Below the pieces are notes generated by a model. The model ran no database searches. It was not told where the DNA came from and saw nothing but the letters and a program-made list of their open reading frames with translations. From assembly GCA_013416455.1 (NCBI GenBank), contig JACCES010000003.1, positions 1 to 64,000 of the forward strand: a stretch of DNA of 64,000 nt. Reading direction: 5' to 3'. Position numbers and translations under genes: made by a program. The stretch comes from Alcaligenaceae bacterium. GTDB taxonomy: Bacteria; Pseudomonadota; Gammaproteobacteria; Burkholderiales; Burkholderiaceae_B. Positions within the stretch are counted from its first letter, which is position 1. Each line of letters begins with the position of its first letter. This document shows positions 49,061 through 58,800 of this stretch, in pieces.

Positions 49061-49086
49061 CGAATCCGGCAAGCGGCACCAGACAA
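49061..49086. repeat. attR of the integrated element (26-bp direct repeat)
   Basis: These 26 bases are identical to 44601-44626, the 3' end of tRNA-Thr plus five bases. They are not part of a complete tRNA here, as the preceding bases do not fold. Confidence 0.92.
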
Positions 49087-49093
49087 TATTCCG

Positions 49094-49130
49094 AAACCCC
49101 TTACAGATTACCGGTCTGCAAGGGGTTTTT
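49094..49130 (+). terminator. Original terminator of the tRNA-Thr gene
   Basis: A 14-bp stem with one mismatch (49094-49107 with 49115-49128) is followed by T residues. It stands directly after attR, so before integration it terminated tRNA-Thr transcription. Confidence 0.75.
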
Positions 49131-49241
49131 CCTTTTTCACGGCGGCTGGGCGACCGCGGCGCGTCCTGGGTGACGGCTCATCGTTTTTCAGAGAAAATGG
49201 GCCACCCGCACTACACAGCCAAAAAAAGGGAGTCCTCCACC

Positions 49242-49670
49242 ATGTCAGAATTCAATTTGTCCGCCGGCACGCTCGTGTACCACGGCACCGACCGCAGCGA
49301 TGCGGATGAAATTTCAGTGACCGGCCGCCATGCATTCTGGCTGGCCGGCACACTGGAACTGGCGCAGAACCAGGCCCTGCGCAACCGTACCGGCACCCCT
49401 CGCGTATTCGTGTACAGACTGCGGCATGACCTTGTGCTGCCCGCGGTGCGCACGCCCGACGACGTCCAGGCCCTGCTCAAGAAATATGAGCTCAGGGTCA
49501 CGGAAGACGAACTGCTGCAGGCCAGCGCGATCGCGGCCAATCTTGCCGGCTGGGCCTATCCCGAAGCCAACCCGCTGGGCGCCTTCATCAAGCTGTTCGA
49601 TACCCGCATGCTCGAATATGTGGAAACCCGCCCCGTGGACCGCGCAAGCGTGCTCGGCTCGGTGGCCTGA
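49242..49670 (+). CDS. Hypothetical protein with YHGT motif
   Basis: The 142-residue protein starts MSEFNLSAGTLVYHGTDRSD and continues ISVTGRHAFWLAGTLELAQN. The [VL]YHGT opening followed by a loop and a helix recalls ADP-ribosyltransferase folds (PARP/RNA 2'-phosphotransferase-like), but catalytic residues further on cannot be identified with certainty. GGGAG lies ten bases before the ATG. It stands just outside attR, so it is chromosomal and not prophage cargo. Function unknown. Confidence 0.7.
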   Translation: MSEFNLSAGTLVYHGTDRSDADEISVTGRHAFWLAGTLELAQNQALRNRTGTPRVFVYRLRHDLVLPAVRTPDDVQALLKKYELRVTEDELLQASAIAANLAGWAYPEANPLGAFIKLFDTRMLEYVETRPVDRASVLGSVA

Positions 49671-49672
49671 AG

Positions 49673-49704
49673 CGGGCCGGCGCAGGGCGGGCCTCGCCGG
49701 CCCG
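49673..49704. terminator. 10-bp hairpin between convergent genes
   Basis: CGGGCCGGCG (49673-49682) pairs perfectly with CGCCGGCCCG (49695-49704) over a 12-base loop. It stands between convergent genes and lacks a T run, so it is a probable but unusual bidirectional terminator. Confidence 0.45.
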
Positions 49705-49710
49705 GCAACA

Positions 49711-50196
49711 TTACATCGAACGCAGCAGGCGCTCGAACCGGTCGAGCGCGACATCGCGCGCGGCGCCGAAACCGGCCACTTGCCGCACTGCCCGCACATG
49801 CACCGCCGCATAGCGGAAATCGGGCAGCCGAGCGATCGGCTCCGCTTCGGGAAACCGCCGCAGATACACCTGCTGCAAGGCCTCGGCCTCGGGCTGCCCG
49901 GGTTCCGCCAGGCCGGCCCGCGCCGACAAGGTCAGGCGGCTGAGCGCATGCACCGGCTGGCCAGGCTGCCCGGGATCGGCAATCAATAACGAGACATGCG
50001 GGTCGCGGCGGATATGGCCGGTGTGCGCGGCCAGCCCGCTGATCGACAGCACCAGGCGGGGCGCCGAGGTGTCGACCGCATAGGGAACCAGCGAGACATA
50101 AGGCCTGCCATCCGGGTCCACGGTGGCGAGCGCGGCCGTCCGTTGCGTGGAAAGCAGCCGCCGCAGTTCGGAAGTGAGTCTGGATTCGTGTTCCAT
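49711..50196 (-). CDS. FMN-binding split-barrel protein (HugZ-like)
   Basis: The 161-residue protein has the pyridoxamine-oxidase-like split-barrel pattern: LLSTQRTAALATVDPDGRPY near residue 14, VDTSAPRLVLSISGLAAH near residue 42, then HVSLLI. A C-terminal segment (FPEAEPIARLPDFRYAAVHV) places it among HugZ-type haem-utilisation proteins, but it is shorter because the DUF2470 domain is missing. It likely binds FMN or haem. The start at 50196 gives MEHESRL. Confidence 0.85.
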   Translation of the reverse strand: MEHESRLTSELRRLLSTQRTAALATVDPDGRPYVSLVPYAVDTSAPRLVLSISGLAAHTGHIRRDPHVSLLIADPGQPGQPVHALSRLTLSARAGLAEPGQPEAEALQQVYLRRFPEAEPIARLPDFRYAAVHVRAVRQVAGFGAARDVALDRFERLLRSM

Positions 50197-50245
50197 GCGC
50201 AATGCCCGACAAGCCCCGGCCCGCCCCCTGGCGATGCCGGAAACG

Positions 50246-50683
50246 CTATTGGGCGGCGGCGGGTTCGGGCATGGCCGAGGCCGGCAGGCCGAACACTCTG
50301 TCGAACGCCCACGAAAAAATGAAAGTGTAAACCAGGAAGAACACGATGAAGCCCAGGTCCATGACGAAGGCCTGCCACAGGCTGACTTCCAGCCACCACG
50401 CGAAAAACGGAACCATCGAAACCACCAGGCCGCCCTCGAAGCCGATGGCGTGCGCAATACGCCGCCGGACACTGCGGCCTTTGACGGCCTGGCGGCGCTC
50501 CCAGGCTTCGAACATCGTGTTGAAGATCAGATTCCACGTCACCGCCAGGAGCGACGCCCCCACGGATGCCACCAGGGAATGCATGGGCGCGTGGCCCAGC
50601 ATTGCCAGCACGGTCGCGGTCAACGCGATGGCAATCCCCTCGTACAGGCTCACATAGGCGACCCTGCGCTTCCAGCCTTGCAT
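50246..50683 (-). CDS. PACE-family efflux protein
   Basis: The 145-residue protein has four helices built as two bacterial-transmembrane-pair repeats. The family residues are in place: RVAYVSLYEGIAI near residue 6, WNLIFNTMFEAWERR near residue 53 and RIAHAIGFEGGLVV near residue 76. Members such as AceI export chlorhexidine and similar biocides. The start at 50683 (MQGWKRR) matches the family N-terminus. No regulator is adjacent. Confidence 0.9.
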   Translation of the reverse strand: MQGWKRRVAYVSLYEGIAIALTATVLAMLGHAPMHSLVASVGASLLAVTWNLIFNTMFEAWERRQAVKGRSVRRRIAHAIGFEGGLVVSMVPFFAWWLEVSLWQAFVMDLGFIVFFLVYTFIFSWAFDRVFGLPASAMPEPAAAQ

Positions 50684-50875
50684 TCTCGAACTCCCGACAT
50701 CTTGCGATGGGCAAAACGGGCCGCCCTGCAATGGCCGCGCAACACCCAACCGCAAAGCATAGCATTACCGCGTGGCCCCCGCCCTGTAACGGTTCACACA
50801 GTTTTTTTCCGACCGGATTGCTTCGTAGGCGTACAATTCATACCCTTTTCGAAAACTCGTCTGGATAGTTCCATC

Positions 50876-51409
50876 TTGAGCACCTCCCGTACAAAACGCT
50901 GGAATGGCACCCTTGAATCACTGTCCGCCGACTTCCTGAAAGGAGTCGCGGCACACATGGAATCCTACGGAGACCGGGTACAGTTCGAGTTCCCCGGTCA
51001 TGGCAAATACCCGATCTATCAGATCATAGGCCGCAGCGAGCGCAAAATGGGCTTCGACGGCAAGCATCTGCTACTGCGCCTGAACGATACCGGCAATGTC
51101 GCGGAATCCCTCTCGTCGGAATTTTCGATCGATGCCGTCCGCAATGCCATCAACGGCAGGCGGGCGACACGCAGCGGCACCGTGTCGCGAACGGCAAACG
51201 GCGGCGGTGCCGCACGGGTGCGCGCAGCCGCGCCCAAGGCGGCCCCCGATACCGTCGAACGGGACAAGTACGCCTACTTCCGGGAGCATCGCGACACGCT
51301 GCCCGAAGGCATCACCCAATATGCCGACGAGATCAGCCAATTGATGCGCGTGGGGAAAACAGCGGAAGAAGCCTTCCGCCAGATCGTCGAGCAGCACTTC
51401 CAGGCCTGA
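50876..51409 (+). CDS. Hypothetical cytosolic protein
   Basis: The product of about 177 residues starts with SADFLKGVAAHMESYGDRV after a basic N-terminus, has a middle part with KYPIYQIIGRSERKMGF and ends in a helical segment (FREHRDTLPEGITQYADEIS). No family is recognised. The start is uncertain: TTG 50876 keeps the conserved-looking N-terminus, and ATG 50957 is the first ATG but lies inside it. Confidence 0.65.
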   Translation: MSTSRTKRWNGTLESLSADFLKGVAAHMESYGDRVQFEFPGHGKYPIYQIIGRSERKMGFDGKHLLLRLNDTGNVAESLSSEFSIDAVRNAINGRRATRSGTVSRTANGGGAARVRAAAPKAAPDTVERDKYAYFREHRDTLPEGITQYADEISQLMRVGKTAEEAFRQIVEQHFQA

Positions 51410-51497
51410 CCGCGCGCCCGCGCGCAAGTTTTGCCAGCCCCGGCCCCCGGAAACGAGGCGCCGGCCCCTTGCCCACGCCTGCCCTCCTCTTATATCT

Positions 51498-51522
51498 GGA
51501 AGGAATATAATTATTTCTTTCC
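51498..51522. promoter_or_regulatory. 25-bp imperfect palindrome before the MFS gene
   Basis: GGAAGGAATATAA and its near-complement TTATTTCTTTCC form an AT-rich palindrome centred at 51510, 29 bases before the MFS start. It may overlap the promoter as an operator. Confidence 0.35.
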
Positions 51523-51550
51523 AATATAAGAAATCAGGGATGAGGCAGGC

Positions 51551-52771
51551 ATGTCAGCAGCAATATCGTCGGAAGCCGGCGGGCAATCGGGCGCCGCGCG
51601 CAACATCGGGGTGCTCATGGCCGCCCAGGCGCTGGGCGGCGCATCGCCGCCCATCATCATTTCCCTGGGCGGCATCGTCGGGCAGATGCTTGCCGACGAT
51701 CCTTCCATCGCCACGCTGCCGGTAAGCCTGTACAACCTGGGCCTGGCGCTGTCGACCCTGCCCGCCGCGTGGCTGATGCGGCGCATCGGCCGGCGCAACG
51801 CCTACCTCTTCGCCGCGGTGCTCGCCATCATGGCCGGCCTGATCGCTTCCCTGGGCATCGTGCGGGCCGACTTTCTGACCTTCTGCGTCGGGACGGCGCT
51901 GGCGGGCTACTACGGCGCATGCGTGCAAAGCTACCGCTTCGCCGCGGCGGATACCGTAGAGGAAAGCATGCGCTCCATCGCCATCTCCCGGGTCATGATA
52001 GGCGGTCTCTTCGCGGCCATCATCGGCCCGCAGGTGGTGATCTGGACACGGGACAGTCTTGGCGCCATCCCATTCGCGGGGAGCTTCCTCGGGCAGGCGG
52101 GGCTGGCGCTGCTGGCCCTGCCCGTGCTGGCCATGCTGCGCCTTCCGCGCCACGAAGCGGCCGCCTCCAGCGACACGGGGCGCCCCCTGCTCGAAATCGC
52201 GCGTACGCCGGTTTTCATCGTCGCGGTGGTCGCCGGCGTCGTTTCCTACGGCCTGATGTCCTTCATCATGACGGCCGCGCCCATGGCCATGGTCGGCTGC
52301 GGCCATACCATCGGCGAAGCGGCGCTGGGCATACAGTGGCATGTGCTGGCCATGTTCGGCCCCAGCTTTTTCACAGGCCATCTGATCGCCCGCTTCGGCA
52401 AGATCAGCGTGACCGCCGCGGGGCTGCTGCTGACGGGCCTGGCGGGGGTGCTCAATCTGGCAGGCCTCGAACTGCTTCACTTCTGGGGCGGCCTGATTCT
52501 TCTGGGGGTGGGCTGGAATTTCGGCTTTATCGGCGCGACCTCGCTGCTGACCGAGTGCTACCGTCCCAAAGAGCGCAGCAAGGTGCAGGGCTTGAACGAT
52601 TTCCTGGTGTTCGGCACCGTCGCCGCCGCCTCGTTCAGCTCAGGCCATCTGCTCAATACCGGCGGCTGGGAAACCGTGAACACGCTGATGTTCCCCATGA
52701 TCGGTTTCGTGCTGCTGCTGCTCGCCGCCCTGGCCTGGCAACGGCGCGGCCAGCCCGCTCTGCGGGGCTGA
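51551..52771 (+). CDS. MFS transporter
   Basis: The 406-residue protein has twelve membrane helices and the MFS loop-2 motif after helix 2 (AWLMRRIGRRNAYLFAAVLA near residue 74). Helix 4-5 sequence (CVQSYRFAAADTVEESMRSI) resembles a subgroup of uncharacterised multidrug-type transporters. No partner enzyme or regulator is adjacent. Substrate unknown. Confidence 0.9.
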   Translation: MSAAISSEAGGQSGAARNIGVLMAAQALGGASPPIIISLGGIVGQMLADDPSIATLPVSLYNLGLALSTLPAAWLMRRIGRRNAYLFAAVLAIMAGLIASLGIVRADFLTFCVGTALAGYYGACVQSYRFAAADTVEESMRSIAISRVMIGGLFAAIIGPQVVIWTRDSLGAIPFAGSFLGQAGLALLALPVLAMLRLPRHEAAASSDTGRPLLEIARTPVFIVAVVAGVVSYGLMSFIMTAAPMAMVGCGHTIGEAALGIQWHVLAMFGPSFFTGHLIARFGKISVTAAGLLLTGLAGVLNLAGLELLHFWGGLILLGVGWNFGFIGATSLLTECYRPKERSKVQGLNDFLVFGTVAAASFSSGHLLNTGGWETVNTLMFPMIGFVLLLLAALAWQRRGQPALRG

Positions 52772-52837
52772 TATCAGGAACCCGAAGGCGCCGGCATCCG
52801 CGCGGCGCCCGGGCCGCTCCGGGCCTGGGCCGCGAAG

Positions 52838-54928
52838 TCAGGCCAGCCTCAACGCCGGCGGATTCGCCGCCGCATCCAGGGCATCCTGATGCCGCCCTTC
52901 GGCGTCTTCCCGCCCGGGGGCGGCCCGATCAGCCGCATGCGTGATGTCGATCATCCGGCCGTCGGCCTTGCCGGGCAGCTGGAACACCGCCACGGCCTCT
53001 GACAGCCTGCAAGCCTGTTCCCGCAGCGATTCGGCGGCCGTGGCCGCTTCTTCGACCAGCGCCGCATTCTGCCGGGTGACCGCATCCATTTGCGCAACGG
53101 CCTGGTTGATCTGCCCGATGCCGCTGGACTGCTCGTCGGAAGCGCTGGAAATGTCCCGCATGATCTGCGTGACGCGGCTGACCGACGTCAGCAGCTCCCT
53201 CATGGTTGCGCCGGCCGACTGGACCTGCCGCTCGCCCACGAGGACTTCCTGGATGGAGGCCTCGATGAGCGTCTTGATCTCGCGCGCGGCCTGGGCGCTG
53301 CGCTGGGCGAGCGAACGCACCTCGGACGCCACCACGGCGAAGCCCTTGCCCTGTTCGCCCGCCCGGGCCGCCTCGACCGCGGCATTGAGCGCCAGGATAT
53401 TGGTCTGGAAAGCAATGCCGTCGATCACGCCGACGATCTCGCCGATCTTGTTGGACCCCGTGGAAATGCGGCCCATGCTTTCAATGACCCCGTCGACGGC
53501 TTCGCCCCCCTGCTCGGCCACCTTCGAAGCCGAAAGCGCCAGTTCGTTGGCCTGCCTTGCGTTGTCGGAATTCTGCTTCACGACCGTGGCAAGCTCTTCC
53601 ATGCTCGCCGCCGTCTGCTGCAACGAGGCGGCCTGCTGTTCGGTCCGGCTCGAAAGATCGACATTGCCCGCCGCGATCTCGTTCGCGCCGAGATTGATTT
53701 CATCCACGCTGTCGCGAACGGTGCCTATGGTGCTTCGCAAGCCCGCCTGAGTGCGCCGCAGATGTCCATAGAGGGCGTGGACTTCGTTGCGGCTGTTGGA
53801 CGGAACGGCGGGAATCCGGGTGGTGAGATCGCCCTTGCCGAGCCTTTCGAGCCCCTGCATGATGTCGCGCACGGGCCGCAGCGTGCGCTGCGCCAGCCAC
53901 CCCACGATCAGGGAAATGAGCAGTGTGCCCACCTGCATCAGCGCCAGCTGGATGATGAGCGCGTGCAGGCTTCCCGCCATGAAATCGGCTTTCCTGCCGG
54001 CCCCGTACATGACCCAGTTCCAGTTTTCGATCTGCCGCCACGACACCAGGTAGGCATCGCCATCGGCCCCCGCAAGCTCGGTGAACCCCCGTGGCTGCAC
54101 AAAGGCCTGTTGCAGCAGCGGCGCGGCGGCGCCGGCATCCATGCCCAGGGTGGCGCCTTCACCCGCGGCGACGAGCCATGGCTGACCCCCGACGTCGCGG
54201 CCCACGAGCCCGAAGCGGCCGTGCCGCGCGGCGCTGCTGCCGCTGACGAGACGCAACACGTCACTCACCTGTTCGTGCACGTCCACCCGGACCGAGAGCC
54301 CGCCATACACCCGGCCGGCGTCATCGGCCAAGGGCTCGATGCTCATGGCATACCATCGGCCATTGCGCTGCGCGAGGCCGCTGAAGGGCCGGCCGGAATC
54401 GAGGGTGCGCGCCAGCAGATCGTCAGGCTCTATCACGCTGTCCAGCCGGACCTGCCCGCCGGCATCGCGCAACAGCGTGGAAATACGCACCCACCCTTGC
54501 GGCGCCCGGACGATGACCGCCGGGTCCGCGCCGGTGTTCTCGTTCATGCGCATGAGATGGCTGATGTCGCCATTGATGATCGTGTCATTGACGATGAGCA
54601 GAGGAATGCCACCGTCGTCGGTGCTGCCGTCGGGCTCGGGCCGGCCGCCCAGTTCGCGTTCCAGCACGGGAAGCAGCTGCGCGGCGCGCTCGGAGGCCGA
54701 GGCATACGCCTGCTGCAGCAAGCGGTCCACGCCTTCCAGCGACGAGGCCATTTCCCGATCGACCGTTTCCAGCGCGATCTGCCTGTTCTGCCAGCTCATG
54801 ATGACCGCGATCGTGGACATGACCATGACCGTGGCCGCCGACGTCACGACGAAAAGCCGGACCGCCAGACCGCGGCGCGCCCACCAACCCGCTTCGGGCG
54901 CCGGGCGCTCCGATTTGCCTTGTCTCAT
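52838..54928 (-). CDS. Methyl-accepting chemotaxis protein (Cache-type sensor)
   Basis: The 696-residue chemoreceptor has a first membrane helix near residue 20 ([20 protein letters not shown]), a large periplasmic domain of about 260 residues with Cache features ([20 protein letters not shown]), a second helix near residue 320 ([19 protein letters not shown]), HAMP and the signalling hairpin ([19 protein letters not shown]). The start at 54928 is chosen because GGAG stands seven bases upstream; an earlier ATG at 54970 lacks one. Small ligands bind the Cache domain; identity unknown. Confidence 0.92.
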   Translation of the reverse strand: MRQGKSERPAPEAGWWARRGLAVRLFVVTSAATVMVMSTIAVIMSWQNRQIALETVDREMASSLEGVDRLLQQAYASASERAAQLLPVLERELGGRPEPDGSTDDGGIPLLIVNDTIINGDISHLMRMNENTGADPAVIVRAPQGWVRISTLLRDAGGQVRLDSVIEPDDLLARTLDSGRPFSGLAQRNGRWYAMSIEPLADDAGRVYGGLSVRVDVHEQVSDVLRLVSGSSAARHGRFGLVGRDVGGQPWLVAAGEGATLGMDAGAAAPLLQQAFVQPRGFTELAGADGDAYLVSWRQIENWNWVMYGAGRKADFMAGSLHALIIQLALMQVGTLLISLIVGWLAQRTLRPVRDIMQGLERLGKGDLTTRIPAVPSNSRNEVHALYGHLRRTQAGLRSTIGTVRDSVDEINLGANEIAAGNVDLSSRTEQQAASLQQTAASMEELATVVKQNSDNARQANELALSASKVAEQGGEAVDGVIESMGRISTGSNKIGEIVGVIDGIAFQTNILALNAAVEAARAGEQGKGFAVVASEVRSLAQRSAQAAREIKTLIEASIQEVLVGERQVQSAGATMRELLTSVSRVTQIMRDISSASDEQSSGIGQINQAVAQMDAVTRQNAALVEEAATAAESLREQACRLSEAVAVFQLPGKADGRMIDITHAADRAAPGREDAEGRHQDALDAAANPPALRLA

Positions 54929-55052
54929 CTTCGTCTCCGCGTGCAGTGTCGTTCTCGTAACCTGTTTCACGGCAGGTACAATTTTTTACAGCACCCCGAC
55001 GGGCGGAGACACTCAAGTATTCCCTAGTTTCCCTGGATATACGGGTATTTAC

Positions 55053-56495
55053 CTACATGAAGAACGCGCCGAACATTTCCAGGAACTCTTCGACGGAAAA
55101 CGCGCGCCCATTGACGTTCACCGCCCCGTCGGCATAGACGATGGTGGTCAGGGCCCGATCCCCTTCCCGGCGCGCCAGCCCCTCGCGTTCCAGCTCGCTG
55201 ATATACCGGTCGAACATGAGCCCAGCCAGCATTTCCAGCTGCTGTCTTTCAGAGGCGCCGCCGCCGGCCTGGGCGAAGGCCTGCAGGAACATGGGCCGCG
55301 ACAGCACCAGTTCGATGTTCACCTCGCGCAGGGCTTCGGTGAAAGTCCCGGCGTATTCAGCGGCATCGGCGGCCAGCGGCTGGAAAGCGGCCTTGACCGA
55401 GAGCGTGGATTCGCCTTTCTCGTTGCGCCAGGCCACGGGATGCAGCGCGAACTCGGGGCTGGAGACCAGCACCGGCGCGACCTTGGCGAGCAGGCGTGTT
55501 TCATCCTGCGGCGTCAGCTCGAAATCCGCACCCTCGCCCTCGCCCGCGCCATGTTCCAGCTCGATGGCGTCGTATTCCGCCAGCAGCGCTGAAAAGGCTT
55601 CATAGTTGAAGCGCGCGGCCATGCCGCCCACCGAGATGCTGCCCAGATCGAGGTCGCCCACCAGCACGCGCTGGAAATCGTAGCGCAGTGACGCATCCAG
55701 CAGCGACGCCTGCTGACGGCTGTCGAAAGCCAGCAGAATCCCTTCCACAGTCAGGTTTTCTTCTGCGACGATTTCCTCGATGGCAAAGGACGCCGCTTCC
55801 AGTGTGCTGCGGACCTGCACCGTGTCATCGGCCGCGGTGGAAGCGTTCGAGCGCAGGCGGATGTCCTTGAGAACGAAGGTTTCGTCTTCGGTGCCGTCGC
55901 TTACGGCGAGGGAGGAGAAATCGCCTTCGCCCTCGCTGTCGCGGAAATCATTGCTGAAGCGGATCCGGGCCTCGCCGCCGCTGAAGGACAGGCGATCGCC
56001 GTCCATCGCCCATTCGAGCGGGGCGAAGCGCCATACCGAAAGCCCCCTGCCGCCAAAACCGATGCGTGTGTCGGCCTCGAGCGGCATCGCACCCCTAGCC
56101 GCATCGAACCAGCGCTTCACGGCCTGGGTATCGACGAGCTGACTGCGGCTGTATGCCAGCAAGGGCGAAAACGACCCCTGCTTCACGAGCGCCCAGGGGA
56201 ATGGCCCATGCTGCATGCGGTCGTCCATGCCCAGTTCGAGATGATCGTCGCCGTCCTGGATCACAATGGTGTAGCGGACGTCGGAGGAAAACACGCCGCG
56301 CCGGTATTCGCTGATGTCCAGGGTTGCGCCAAGAGCGCCCATATCCGGCCCGAAGGTCTTGACGATGCGCGCATTGGCACGCTCGACCGCTGTCCGGATG
56401 GTTTCCTCGGCCCGCATGCCCACATACCAGGACACCCCGGTATAGGCGGCGGCCACGAAAACGATTGCTCCGGCAAGAACGGCTGGTTTCTTCAT
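55053..56495 (-). CDS. DUF945 (YdgA-like) family protein
   Basis: The 480-residue protein has an uncleaved-looking N-terminal anchor (residues 5-25) followed by a long beta-rich periplasmic region typical of the YdgA/DUF945 family, including YTIVIQDGDDHLELGM near residue 76 and GRAFSVEEFLEMFGAFF at the C-terminus. Function is unknown; E. coli YdgA is an inner-membrane protein needed for swarming. Its start overlaps the stop of the sugar-isomerase-like gene by four bases. Confidence 0.85.
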   Translation of the reverse strand: MKKPAVLAGAIVFVAAAYTGVSWYVGMRAEETIRTAVERANARIVKTFGPDMGALGATLDISEYRRGVFSSDVRYTIVIQDGDDHLELGMDDRMQHGPFPWALVKQGSFSPLLAYSRSQLVDTQAVKRWFDAARGAMPLEADTRIGFGGRGLSVWRFAPLEWAMDGDRLSFSGGEARIRFSNDFRDSEGEGDFSSLAVSDGTEDETFVLKDIRLRSNASTAADDTVQVRSTLEAASFAIEEIVAEENLTVEGILLAFDSRQQASLLDASLRYDFQRVLVGDLDLGSISVGGMAARFNYEAFSALLAEYDAIELEHGAGEGEGADFELTPQDETRLLAKVAPVLVSSPEFALHPVAWRNEKGESTLSVKAAFQPLAADAAEYAGTFTEALREVNIELVLSRPMFLQAFAQAGGGASERQQLEMLAGLMFDRYISELEREGLARREGDRALTTIVYADGAVNVNGRAFSVEEFLEMFGAFFM

Positions 56496-57310
56496 GAATG
56501 GTCCCGGGATTCGGAAGGCGCGCTGCGCTTCGATGGAAAGGGAAAATATTGTAACAATCTATCGGCCCAACGCAGACCGGCGGATACCGAACCGGCGGGA
56601 CGGTATTCATAACCGATATGGCCGCGATAGGCGGCCTGGTGCAGAGACTCGAAGCCGGCCAGCAGGCCATCGCGGTCCAGGTCCGGCTCCTGCCGCGCGG
56701 GGCTGCCGGCCACCTGGACATGCCGTATCCATGGCAGGGAGGCCCGCAGCTCGTCGGCAAGGGACAGGCCTTCCTTGACGACATGATAAAAGTCGAACTG
56801 CATACCGACGTTGCCGAGGGACAGCGCTTGCAGAATGTCGCGTACCGCTTCGGGCCGGGAATAGAAATAGCCCGGGAAATCAATGGAATTCAGGGCCTCG
56901 AGCTGGAGTGTCTGTTGCGGGTAGCGTGCCGCCGCCCAGGCCAGATTGTCCAGCAGGGTGGCCCGCGCAGCCTCTGCGCCGCCCGGCTCGACACAACCGG
57001 CCATCACGTGGATGGCCGGGCAGCCGGTCGCGCCGCACAATTCGGCCGCAAGCGCCAGATCGTTGCGGAAAGCCGCGGACTGACCGGGCAGCGCCGCCCG
57101 GCCGGAGGGCGCGTCAGCGGGGTCGGTGGGGGTATTAACCAGCACCAGGCGCAAACCATGTTCGCGCAGGCGCTCGGCATACCAGTGCGGATCCTTGTCG
57201 TAGGGAAACAGAATTTCCACGGCTTCGAAGCCGTCACTGCTTGCCGCCTCGAAACGCGCTTCGAGGGGCAGATGGCCATACAGGAGTGTGAGATTGGCGG
57301 CGGGGATCAT
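56492..57310 (-). CDS. Hydroxypyruvate isomerase-like TIM-barrel protein
   Basis: The 272-residue protein has the AP-endonuclease-2-type barrel of sugar isomerases: [19 protein letters not shown] near residue 28, [14 protein letters not shown] near residue 143 (catalytic Glu), GMQFDFYHV near residue 177 and GYEYRPAG near residue 243 (second catalytic Glu). It interconverts hydroxypyruvate and tartronate semialdehyde or a related pair. Overlaps of four bases on both sides link it with ispH upstream and the DUF945 gene downstream. Confidence 0.88.
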   Translation of the reverse strand: MIPAANLTLLYGHLPLEARFEAASSDGFEAVEILFPYDKDPHWYAERLREHGLRLVLVNTPTDPADAPSGRAALPGQSAAFRNDLALAAELCGATGCPAIHVMAGCVEPGGAEAARATLLDNLAWAAARYPQQTLQLEALNSIDFPGYFYSRPEAVRDILQALSLGNVGMQFDFYHVVKEGLSLADELRASLPWIRHVQVAGSPARQEPDLDRDGLLAGFESLHQAAYRGHIGYEYRPAGSVSAGLRWADRLLQYFPFPSKRSAPSESRDHS

Positions 57311-58278
57311 TCGGCATCCTTGAGCTTGCGGGAAAGTTCGCGAGGCAGGGGAAAGGATACATTTTCGGGCGCGCCGTCGAGCGTGCGCACCGAAATGGCG
57401 CCCAATTCCTTGAGGCGGCCCAGCACCTGGCTCACCAGGATGTCCGGGGCCGACGCGCCCGCCGTGACGCCCACCCGCTGCACGCCCCGCAGCCATTCGG
57501 GGTCTATCATTTCGGGAGTGTCCACCAGATAGGCACGCACCCCCTTTCGTTCGGCAACTTCGCGCAGCCGGTTGGAATTGGAACTGTTGGCGCTGCCCAC
57601 CACCAGCACCAGATCGCATTGCGGCGCCATGATCTTGACGGCGTCCTGGCGGTTCTGGGTGGCATAGCAGATATCGCTCTTGCGTGGCTCGACGATGCCG
57701 GGAAAGCGGTCGCGCAGAGCCTGCGCGACTTCCGCGGCATCGTCGACCGACAGCGTGGTCTGTGTGACGAAGGCAAGGTTGGAGGGATCGCGCACCTGCA
57801 GCGCGGCGACGTCTTCGGGGGTTTCGACGAGATACATGCCGCCGTCGGCCTGCCCCAGCGTGCCTTCGACCTCGGGATGGCCCTTGTGACCGATCATGAT
57901 GATTTCACGACCCGCCTGCCGCATGCGCGCCACTTCGATGTGCACCTTGGTCACCAGCGGGCAGGTGGCGTCGAAGACCCGCAGGCCGCGGCGGGCGGCC
58001 TCGTCCTTGACGGCGCGCGATACGCCGTGCGCGGAAAACACGACGGTGGCGCCCTGCGGCGCTTCATCGAGTTCGGCGATGAAAACAGCCCCTTTCTGGC
58101 GCAGATCATTGACCACATAGCGGTTGTGCACGATTTCGTGGCGCACGTAGATGGGCGCGCCGAACAGTTCGAGCGCCCGCTCGACGATGTCGATGGCGCG
58201 ATCGACGCCCGCACAGAAGCCGCGCGGCTGCGCCAGCACGACCTCGGCCGTGTTCGCCCCGGTCAGGGTAGCGGTCAT
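57307..58278 (-). CDS. ispH: 4-hydroxy-3-methylbut-2-enyl diphosphate reductase
   Basis: The 323-residue enzyme catalyses the last step of the methylerythritol phosphate pathway, forming IPP and DMAPP. The three Fe-S ligands are Cys22 ([13 protein letters not shown]), the Cys of [11 protein letters not shown] near residue 105 and that of [11 protein letters not shown] near residue 206, with Glu/His residues in [10 protein letters not shown] and [12 protein letters not shown]. Its ATG overlaps the stop of the FKBP gene by one base, the usual fkpB-ispH arrangement. Confidence 0.96.
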   Translation of the reverse strand: MTATLTGANTAEVVLAQPRGFCAGVDRAIDIVERALELFGAPIYVRHEIVHNRYVVNDLRQKGAVFIAELDEAPQGATVVFSAHGVSRAVKDEAARRGLRVFDATCPLVTKVHIEVARMRQAGREIIMIGHKGHPEVEGTLGQADGGMYLVETPEDVAALQVRDPSNLAFVTQTTLSVDDAAEVAQALRDRFPGIVEPRKSDICYATQNRQDAVKIMAPQCDLVLVVGSANSSNSNRLREVAERKGVRAYLVDTPEMIDPEWLRGVQRVGVTAGASAPDILVSQVLGRLKELGAISVRTLDGAPENVSFPLPRELSRKLKDAE

Positions 58279-58751
58279 TACAGGACTCCAAGCAAAGAGA
58301 CTTCCACCCGCAGATCAATGCCCGCCAGTGGATGGTTGAAATCGAACAGCACGCGTTCAGCGTCGAATTCCTTCAGCACGCCCGAATAACGGCCGCCGTT
58401 CGGCGCGGTGAATTCAATGATCTCGCCCGGGACGAAATCGGCGTCGGCGCCGCCGGCTTCCAGCATGTCGCGCGCCACCCACTGGACGAGTTCGGGATTG
58501 CGGTCGCCATAGGCCTGCGCGGCGCTTACGTCGAAGGAAAACCTTTCGCCTTCCGCATGGCCGAGCAGCGCGTCTTCGAGGCCCGGCGCCCATTGCCCGA
58601 TGCCGAGCTGGAGCGTGCCCGGCCGGCCATCGAAGGTGTCGGCGAAAACGGCACCCGCCGCCGGACCGCTGGCGAGTTCGATGCGATAGTGCAGTGTCAG
58701 GTAGGAATCAGGACGGACAAAGACGTTCACTGAATCGGAAGAAGAGGTCAA
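58278..58751 (-). CDS. fkpB: FKBP-type peptidyl-prolyl isomerase
   Basis: The 157-residue protein has the SlpA/FkpB pattern: [12 protein letters not shown] near residue 18, [20 protein letters not shown] near residue 47 and a flap insert of about 50 residues ([19 protein letters not shown]). It catalyses proline isomerisation in the cytosol. The coupling with ispH is conserved in proteobacteria. Confidence 0.92.
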   Translation of the reverse strand: MTSSSDSVNVFVRPDSYLTLHYRIELASGPAAGAVFADTFDGRPGTLQLGIGQWAPGLEDALLGHAEGERFSFDVSAAQAYGDRNPELVQWVARDMLEAGGADADFVPGEIIEFTAPNGGRYSGVLKEFDAERVLFDFNHPLAGIDLRVEVSLLGVL

Positions 58752-58800
58752 GATCTGCCACCGTAGAGGTTTTGATGAACCCCCTTATTCTAGAGCCTTT

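Larger units (their letters stand above)
44627..49086. mobile_element. Collapsed siphophage-type prophage in tRNA-Thr
   Basis: The 4.46-kb segment between the two 26-bp repeats contains phage pieces in an order that cannot work: an integrase N-terminus, an antisense tape-measure N-terminus, tail-assembly-chaperone genes, a toxin-antitoxin pair, an ASCH-like fragment and an AlpA-like gene. Head, lysis and replication genes are gone. The most likely history is integration of a lambda-like phage followed by large internal deletions, with attL, attR and the cargo genes left. Confidence 0.88.

Noticed and set aside
49061-49086. Second tRNA-Thr gene
   Set aside because: Only the 3' end of the tRNA is repeated; the upstream part does not form D or anticodon arms, so it is an attachment site.
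53090-55027. 645-residue open frame opposite the second chemoreceptor gene
   Set aside because: Shadow of a GC-rich gene; no motifs, no ribosome binding site.
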